A stretch of 64,000 bases of DNA, taken from the NCBI RefSeq assembly GCF_020144925.1, contig NZ_NSLC01000004.1:124001-188000 (forward strand), written 5' to 3'. Below, one piece after another: positions 58,880-64,000 of the stretch. How positions within the stretch are numbered: position 1 is the first letter of the stretch; each line of letters opens with the position of its first letter. The notes under the pieces are model-generated. The model saw only the letters and a list, made by a program, of their open reading frames with translations, had not been told where the DNA came from and did not search any database. The stretch comes from Afifella sp. IM 167 (GTDB lineage: Bacteria > Pseudomonadota > Alphaproteobacteria > Rhizobiales > Afifellaceae). The position numbers were made by a program, and so were the translations under genes.

Positions 58880-59205
58880 GTTCACGTGCCTTGACCACCT
58901 CGCCGGCGAACGAACGGACTGGCCGAACGTCGAACCTGGGCGATAGTTACAATTTTCGGAGAATCCTCGCCACCTATCGCGCCCGTCTGCAATCGACTTG
59001 CTGGACACATGGTTAAGGCCCAGCGAGCAGAGAAGAGGGAGATACATTCCGCAATGGATGACCGAATAATATAAGCCCTTCTTTTGTTTGGATATTTCAA
59101 GCATTCGCAAAGAAAATGCATTGGACACAAAATGAACCGGCCGGTATGTTAAGTTGCCGCGCCCGGTGGTGGCGCGGGCACCATACGGCGCGACCGGAGT
59201 AAGGA
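58880..59205. other. Divergent regulatory region, 326 bp without a gene
   Basis: Between the minus-strand GT4 gene and the plus-strand GT4 pair. The right half is AT-rich and contains the promoter at 59121-59150. No other feature recognised. Confidence 0.5.
59121..59150 (+). promoter_or_regulatory. Promoter for the tandem glycosyltransferase pair
   Basis: TTGGAC (59121-59126), 18-base spacer, TATGTT (59145-59150), 55 bases before the ATG at 59206. Within an AT-rich stretch of otherwise GC-rich DNA. Confidence 0.5.
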
Positions 59206-60306
59206 ATGAAGATCTGCGTTATCGGGTTGCGTGGCATTCCGGGCGTCGGGGGCGGCGTAGAGACACATTGCGAGCAATTGCTCCCCCGCCTTCGGCACCG
59301 CCGCTCGGAGGACGAATTCGTCGTCGTCGCCCGCCGGCAATACGTCCCCAGCCAGCCCTATCAGTTCGAAGGTCTGCAGGTCGTCCCCCTGCGGCACCTC
59401 CATGGCAAATACCTGGAAGCGATCAGCAGCGCCTTCGTCGGTGTCGTCTACGCCGCCTTCGTCGCGCGCGCCAACATGCTGCATATCCATGCGATCGGGC
59501 CCGCGCTGTTCGCGCCGGCAGCAAGGCTGCTGGGGCTGAAGGTGATCGTCACCCATCACAGCGAGAACTACGATCATTCGAAGTGGAACCGGCCCGCCCG
59601 CTTCGTCCTCAGGATGGGCGAAAGGGCCGCGATGTACTTCGCCGATCGCGTGATCGTCGTCTCGCCCTCGCTCACGCAGAAGCTGATCCAGAACTTCCCG
59701 AGCAAGCGCAGCAAGATCACCTTCATCCCGAACGGTGCGAACCATCTGGCTTTTGAGAACTCCGATTCCACCGACGTGCTGGAACGTTTCGACCTCATAG
59801 ACCGGCCTTTCATCGTGTCCGTCGGGCGCATCGTCCCGGAGAAAGGCTTCCACGACCTCGTCGCCGCCTTCGACCGATCCGGCTGGAACGGCAAACTGGT
59901 CATCGTCGGCGGCGCCGACGATGACGATCCCTACTGGCAGAACCTGAAAAGCGCCGCATCCTCGAAGGTCGTCTTCACCGGTTACATGCAGCACGCCGAT
60001 GTCGCCGTCCTCTTGCGACACGCCTCGCTCTTCGTGTTGCCGTCGCATAACGAGGGACTTTCCATCGCGGCGCTCGAGGCGGTCACGGCCGGCGCATCGG
60101 TGCTCCTGAGCGACATCCAGCCGAATGTCGATCTCGGCCTGCCGCCCGAAAACTATTACCCTGTCGGGGACGTGGAAGCACTCGCCCACAAGCTGACCAG
60201 CGATCACGAGCAGTATCGCGCGCCGGCCGAGGAGATTCTGGCGCGCTACGACTGGGAGGCAGTTGCCGATGCCACGAGCAAGGTGTACTCGGATGCTCAG
60301 GCCTGA
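59206..60306 (+). CDS. Glycosyltransferase family 4, tandem paralogue 1
   Basis: 366 residues. KICVIGLRGIPGVGGGVETH, HIHAIGPALFAPAARLLGLK, VTHHSENYDHSKWNRPARFV, IVVSPSLTQKL, FIPNGANHL, SVGRIVPEKGFHDLV and the nucleotide-sugar site VLPSHNEGLSIAALEAV show a GT-B enzyme of the GT4 type that transfers rhamnose-, galactose- or glucose-like sugars; the exact one is not known. Closely similar to the next gene along its length. Confidence 0.9.
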   Translation: MKICVIGLRGIPGVGGGVETHCEQLLPRLRHRRSEDEFVVVARRQYVPSQPYQFEGLQVVPLRHLHGKYLEAISSAFVGVVYAAFVARANMLHIHAIGPALFAPAARLLGLKVIVTHHSENYDHSKWNRPARFVLRMGERAAMYFADRVIVVSPSLTQKLIQNFPSKRSKITFIPNGANHLAFENSDSTDVLERFDLIDRPFIVSVGRIVPEKGFHDLVAAFDRSGWNGKLVIVGGADDDDPYWQNLKSAASSKVVFTGYMQHADVAVLLRHASLFVLPSHNEGLSIAALEAVTAGASVLLSDIQPNVDLGLPPENYYPVGDVEALAHKLTSDHEQYRAPAEEILARYDWEAVADATSKVYSDAQA

Positions 60307-60512
60307 CGCGCGATGTTGCCGGGTCCCCAGATCATCCGGCCATCGCATCGAGGCTCTCAGCCGCCGCGCTTCGTGGAGAACGACCGTGCCGACAGCCGAG
60401 CGCGCCCGCGGTTCAGGCAACGATTTGGCCATATCCCCCCGCTAAAGGAGTTGGAATGCCAACAGCGAACAGGTTGCCGGCAAGCCATCCTTCGGTGGAA
60501 TCGGAGTAGCTC

Positions 60513-61616
60513 ATGAGAGTATGCGTCTTGGGCTTGCGCGGGCTTCCCGGGGTGTCAGGCGGCGTCGAAACCCATTGCGAGCAACTGTTTCCGCGCCTGA
60601 GAAGGCGTCGGCGCGACGATCGCTTCGTCGTTGTGGCACGACAGCAATATGTCGACCCGCATCAACCTTACGAGTTCGAGGGCCTGACAATCGTGCCGCT
60701 CCAGCATCTGCGCGGCAAGTACTTCGAGGCGTTCAGCAGCTCGATCGTCGGTCTGTTCTACGCGGCATTCGTCGCCAAAGCGGACGTGGTCCACATCCAT
60801 GCCATCGGGCCCGCGCTCGTTGCCCCACTCGCCCGCCTGCTCGGGCTCAAGGTCATCGTGACCCACCACGGCACGGATTACAGCCGGGCGAAGTGGAACC
60901 GCTTTGCCAAGGCCGTGCTGCGCCTCGGCGAGCGCTGCGCGGTCCATTTCGCCAACCGCGTGATCGTGGTCTCCCCGTCCCTGGCGAAACGGCTGGCGGA
61001 AAGCTTTCCCGGGCGAAAAGAGAACATCGTCTTCATTCCGAACGGGGCCAACCATCTCGACCCGGAGTACGCAGACAGCGACGCCATCGTCGACCGCTTC
61101 GACCTCGTCGACCGCCCCTTCGTGATTTCGGTCGGCCGCATCGTGCCGGAGAAGGGCTTTCACGATCTCGTCGAGGCCTTCAAGAAGTCTGGCTGGAACG
61201 GCCGTCTGGTGATCGTGGGCGGGGCGGAGGAGGACGACCCGTACTGGCAGTCGCTCCGCATGAAGGCCAGCGAAAACGTGATCTTCACCGGCACGCTTGC
61301 CCGCAGCGAACTCGCCGTGCTGCTGCGGCGAGCCTCGTTGTTCATCCTGCCTTCCTATCACGAGGGCCTGCCGATCGCCGCGCTCGAGGCGATGGCGGCA
61401 GGGGCGCCCGTCCTCCTCAGCGCCATTCAGCCGAACCTCGACCTCGAACTGCCGGCGAGCCACTACTTTCCCGTCGGAAACACCGAGGCGCTTGCCGCGA
61501 AGATCACCTCCGACCACCGCGGCTTCTTCCTCGAGGCGGACAAGGTTCTCGCCAACTTCGACTGGAACCGTATCGCCGACGCCACGAGCCAGCTCTACGC
61601 CTCCCTCGCCTGCTAG
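60513..61616 (+). CDS. Glycosyltransferase family 4, tandem paralogue 2
   Basis: 367 residues, aligned without large gaps to the preceding protein (RVCVLGLRGLPGVSGGVETH, HIHAIGPALVAPLARLLGLK, VTHHGTDYSRAKWNRFAKAV, SVGRIVPEKGFHDLVEAF, ILPSYHEGLPIAALEAMAAG). The pair arose by duplication and then diverged. GGAG stands seven bases before the ATG. The 206 bases between the two hold no gene. Confidence 0.9.
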   Translation: MRVCVLGLRGLPGVSGGVETHCEQLFPRLRRRRRDDRFVVVARQQYVDPHQPYEFEGLTIVPLQHLRGKYFEAFSSSIVGLFYAAFVAKADVVHIHAIGPALVAPLARLLGLKVIVTHHGTDYSRAKWNRFAKAVLRLGERCAVHFANRVIVVSPSLAKRLAESFPGRKENIVFIPNGANHLDPEYADSDAIVDRFDLVDRPFVISVGRIVPEKGFHDLVEAFKKSGWNGRLVIVGGAEEDDPYWQSLRMKASENVIFTGTLARSELAVLLRRASLFILPSYHEGLPIAALEAMAAGAPVLLSAIQPNLDLELPASHYFPVGNTEALAAKITSDHRGFFLEADKVLANFDWNRIADATSQLYASLAC

Positions 61617-61741
61617 TGACGACGCGCTCCGCGTCCGTCCAATCCGAAGCGATCTGATTGAGCTTGAGAAAGCGGGTTAAGCCTGCCTCAGGGCGGGTAT
61701 GCCCGCGCGACGAGCATCGCTGGCGAACTCTCCAGTCGAGT

Positions 61742-61770
61742 TTTACACAGCTTCGTTAGACTACTAATTA
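61742..61770 (+). promoter_or_regulatory. Promoter upstream of GMC oxidoreductase gene
   Basis: TTTACA (61742-61747), 17-base spacer, TAATTA (61765-61770), about 155 bases before the ATG. It lies in the 309-base gap 61617-61925, which holds no gene otherwise. Good sequence, activity unknown. Confidence 0.45.
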
Positions 61771-61925
61771 TGTGCTCGACCTCACCCGCGGTTTTGTGCA
61801 CGCTCCTGGCGCGGATTTGCCTGCATCCGCGCCCCGTTCCGGGGTTTTGAGAAGCTTCCGGGCTCGCCGCCTCCATGCGAGCGCAGCACCCGGTATTTGC
61901 ATCTGCAACAACTCCGGGCACCATC

Positions 61926-63515
61926 ATGACGCTGCTTCAGCTGAGTGATATCTCCGATCGCACTGAGGTGAGAGCCTCGGTATGCGTCATCGGGGCCGGA
62001 CCTGCAGGCGCACTCGCCGCCTACCGGCTCGCCCGCCAGGGCGTATCGGTCCTCCTCCTGGAAAGCGGCAGTCTGAAAGCGGCGGACAGCGACGAGACGC
62101 TCAACGAGGTGGAAAGCAGCTCGGGCGAGTACCAAGGCGCCCGACTTGGCCGTCGTCGCGGGCTCGGTGGCACCTCGGCAGAATGGGGCGGACGGCTGAT
62201 CCCGCTCACGCCGCACGACATGTCGGAGCGGGCCTATATCGACGGGCCGGCCTGGCCGGTCTCATGGGCGCGGCTGCAGCAGTTTTCCGAGGAGATCTGC
62301 CAACTCCTCGACGTCGCCGCGCCGAAGGACGTCGCCCACGACAAGACGCTAAAAAAGCACGCCTTCTACGATCAGGACATCGTCCTGCGCCAGCCGGCGA
62401 TCGTGCCGATGCGGGCGCGCAACATTTTTTCCGCGCTCCACCGGCGCGTGCGGCGCAAGGAGAACCTTCGCACGGTGCTCGATGCGACCGTCACGGGTTT
62501 CGTGCTCGACAGAGAGCGTGGCGTGGTCAACGGCGTGCGGGCCAGAAGCCGCACCGGCAGGGAGATGGTCGTCAAGGCCGACCAGTTCGTCCTTGCCGCC
62601 GGCGCCCTTGAATCGACGCGTCTTCTCCTCCTTCTGGACCGCCTGGCCGATGGCAGGCCATTCGCCTCGTGCCAGGCGCTCGGACGTTATTTCCAGGACC
62701 ATCTCGTGGTCGATCTCGGCCAGGTGATCGGCGGCAGGCCGCAACTGGTGCAGCGCCTCGCCGGCCGGCCGGGGATGGGTGGGCTCAGCCGGGCACTGCA
62801 TCTGGAACTGTCCCCGGAGGTCCAGCAGGCCGAAAAGATCACCAGCGCCTATGTTTCGCTTCACCTCGACGCCAGCGGGCAAGCCGCCGTCTACGATCTG
62901 CGCAACCTTCTGCGCGACCTGCAGCAGCCGGGCGGACGCATGCGCCGCTCCGACGCCTTCCTGCTGTCGCGGAGTGCCAGCCTCGTCGCCAGAATGGGGC
63001 TGTGGTCGCTCTATCCGCATCGCGCCTTCCTGCCGGAGGGCGTGAAGCTGAAGGCGCAGCTGCGGATCGAGCAGCGCCCGTCGGCCGCCCGGCGGATCTC
63101 GCTCTCATCGGCGCATGACCGACTCGGCGTGCCGCGCATCCGGCTTGCGTGGGGGGCGGATGCGCACGATGCGCGCGCCCTCGAAAAGGCCCGAACCCGT
63201 TTCCTCTCCGCCTGGGACAGGAGCGGACTTGGCAAATCGTGCCTGATCGCCTGGGAAAGCTACGGCACCGACGCGCCGAACGCGCTCGGCAATCTTGCCA
63301 GGGACGTCTACCATCCGTCGGGCACGACCCGCATGGGCGTCAACGGGCACAATTCCGTCGTCGATTCCGACCTGTTCTGTCACCACGTGCCGAATTTGAG
63401 CGTGTTGAGCGCTTCCGTCTTTCCGACCGCGGGCAGCGCCAACCCGACGCTGACCTTGCTGCAACTGTGCGCACACGCCTCAGATGCGATCGGCCGACGC
63501 GCCACCTCCGCCTAG
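61926..63515 (+). CDS. GMC-family FAD oxidoreductase
   Basis: 529 residues from ATG (MTLLQLSDISDRTEV). FAD site VCVIGAGPAGALAAYRLARQ (GAGPAG at 23-28), GLGGTSAEWGGRL, the second FAD loop with VLAAGALESTRLLLLL, and the GMC C-terminus HPSGTTRMG (active-site region) with NPTLTLLQLCAHA. GMC enzymes oxidise alcohols and sugars, so oxidation of a polymer sugar or lipid-linked intermediate is conceivable. It follows the glycosyltransferase pair but has its own likely promoter. Confidence 0.88.
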   Translation: MTLLQLSDISDRTEVRASVCVIGAGPAGALAAYRLARQGVSVLLLESGSLKAADSDETLNEVESSSGEYQGARLGRRRGLGGTSAEWGGRLIPLTPHDMSERAYIDGPAWPVSWARLQQFSEEICQLLDVAAPKDVAHDKTLKKHAFYDQDIVLRQPAIVPMRARNIFSALHRRVRRKENLRTVLDATVTGFVLDRERGVVNGVRARSRTGREMVVKADQFVLAAGALESTRLLLLLDRLADGRPFASCQALGRYFQDHLVVDLGQVIGGRPQLVQRLAGRPGMGGLSRALHLELSPEVQQAEKITSAYVSLHLDASGQAAVYDLRNLLRDLQQPGGRMRRSDAFLLSRSASLVARMGLWSLYPHRAFLPEGVKLKAQLRIEQRPSAARRISLSSAHDRLGVPRIRLAWGADAHDARALEKARTRFLSAWDRSGLGKSCLIAWESYGTDAPNALGNLARDVYHPSGTTRMGVNGHNSVVDSDLFCHHVPNLSVLSASVFPTAGSANPTLTLLQLCAHASDAIGRRATSA

Positions 63516-63715
63516 GCGCGGCCCGGGACGGGCGCGGCGGGGCGATGAGGCTTTCGTCGAATACGGTTAACAGACGATTGCGGCGCCGACAGTAACTTTA
63601 TTAGGAGAAAGGGGCTGTCTTTTCGAACTTGTCCAAGCTAGCCGGGATTGCCGCCGGCCACGATCGGATCGACATCCGGTCAGGGAGCGGGGCAAATTTA
63701 CAGGAGTGCAGGTTC

Positions 63716-64000
63716 TTGTCTGAGCGAGTTTCGCATCTGAAGCGACTGGAGGCGGAATCCATCCGCATCATGCGCGAGGTCGCGTCCGAATTCCGCAATC
63801 CGGTCATGCTCTATTCGATCGGCAAGGATTCCTCGGTGATGCTGCACCTGGCGATGAAGGCGTTCTATCCTTCCAAGCCCCCCTTCCCTCTCCTGCATGT
63901 CGACACGACCTGGAAGTTTCGCGAGATGATCCAGTTTCGCGACGAGACGGCAAAGAGGCTCGGTCTCGACCTTCTGGTGCATACGAACCAGGACGGGCTG
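63716..64000 (+). CDS. cysD: Sulfate adenylyltransferase subunit 2 (partial, runs off window)
   Basis: First 95 codons in frame to the end of the window. The start is TTG (63716), with AGGAG at 63702-63706; no ATG fits. The translation [32 protein letters not shown] (PP-loop-like SIGKDS at 34-39), [15 protein letters not shown] and [10 protein letters not shown] is typical CysD. With CysN it makes APS from sulfate and ATP. The stop and partner lie beyond 64000. Confidence 0.9.
   Translation, partial: MSERVSHLKRLEAESIRIMREVASEFRNPVMLYSIGKDSSVMLHLAMKAFYPSKPPFPLLHVDTTWKFREMIQFRDETAKRLGLDLLVHTNQDGL

Noticed and set aside
59149-60432. Minus-strand open frame of 427 codons
   Set aside because: Antisense to a clear glycosyltransferase; no motifs of its own.

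Overview
The window is GC-rich DNA from an alphaproteobacterium, most likely of the Rhizobiales. The evidence is the rhizobial-type exopolysaccharide genes, the GapR/DUF2312 gene, the palindromic rhizobial-type repeats and a tRNA-Pro(CGG) remnant. Two unrelated blocks meet at about 43.0 kb: a prophage (1 to about 43,044, continuing past the left edge) and a chromosomal exopolysaccharide locus (about 43.2 to 63.5 kb) followed by the start of cysD.

The prophage is almost entirely on the minus strand, so it reads right to left. At its right end are a tyrosine integrase, an overlapping excisionase-like gene and the 3' part of a tRNA-Pro(CGG) gene as attachment site. Next comes the lysogeny switch: a LexA-like repressor (38,986-39,672), a divergent Cro-like gene, and palindromic operators GCGGGTNATNACCCGC that also occupy a second promoter at 40.6 kb. 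From 38.9 down to 25 kb runs a long early operon of small, mostly ATGA-coupled genes, including a CII-like regulator, GapR-like protein, three DNA methyltransferases (one fused to ParB), a nuclease-fold protein and a replication-type HTH protein with internal repeats. From 24.8 to 0 kb come the late genes: a lambda-type head (terminase small and large, portal, gpW, ClpP-like protease with internal scaffold start, decoration protein, capsid E) joined to a Mu-type contractile tail (gp38, sheath, tube, frameshifted chaperone, tape measure, gp43 to gp48, distal fibre genes). Plus-strand morons sit at 11.2 and 27.4 kb, and an AT-richer two-gene insertion lies between portal and gpW. No holin or endolysin is visible; they may lie left of position 1.

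The host block starts with UDP-glucose dehydrogenase (minus), then a polyprenyl sugar-phosphate transferase, a PPP-type phosphatase, two O-antigen-ligase/polymerase-type membrane proteins, a Wzz/BY-kinase co-polymerase, a small Tat-signal protein, a phage-fibre-like small protein followed by a parallel beta-helix protein, four GT4 glycosyltransferases (two of them tandem paralogues), a sulfotransferase, a small membrane protein and a GMC oxidoreductase. Together these suggest a Wzy-dependent, possibly sulfated and uronate-containing exopolysaccharide. The partial cysD (TTG start) at the right edge would supply activated sulfate, which fits the sulfotransferase. No Wzx flippase or outer-membrane export gene is seen inside the window.

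All calls rest on reading the sequence and on knowledge of the families; no database search was run.
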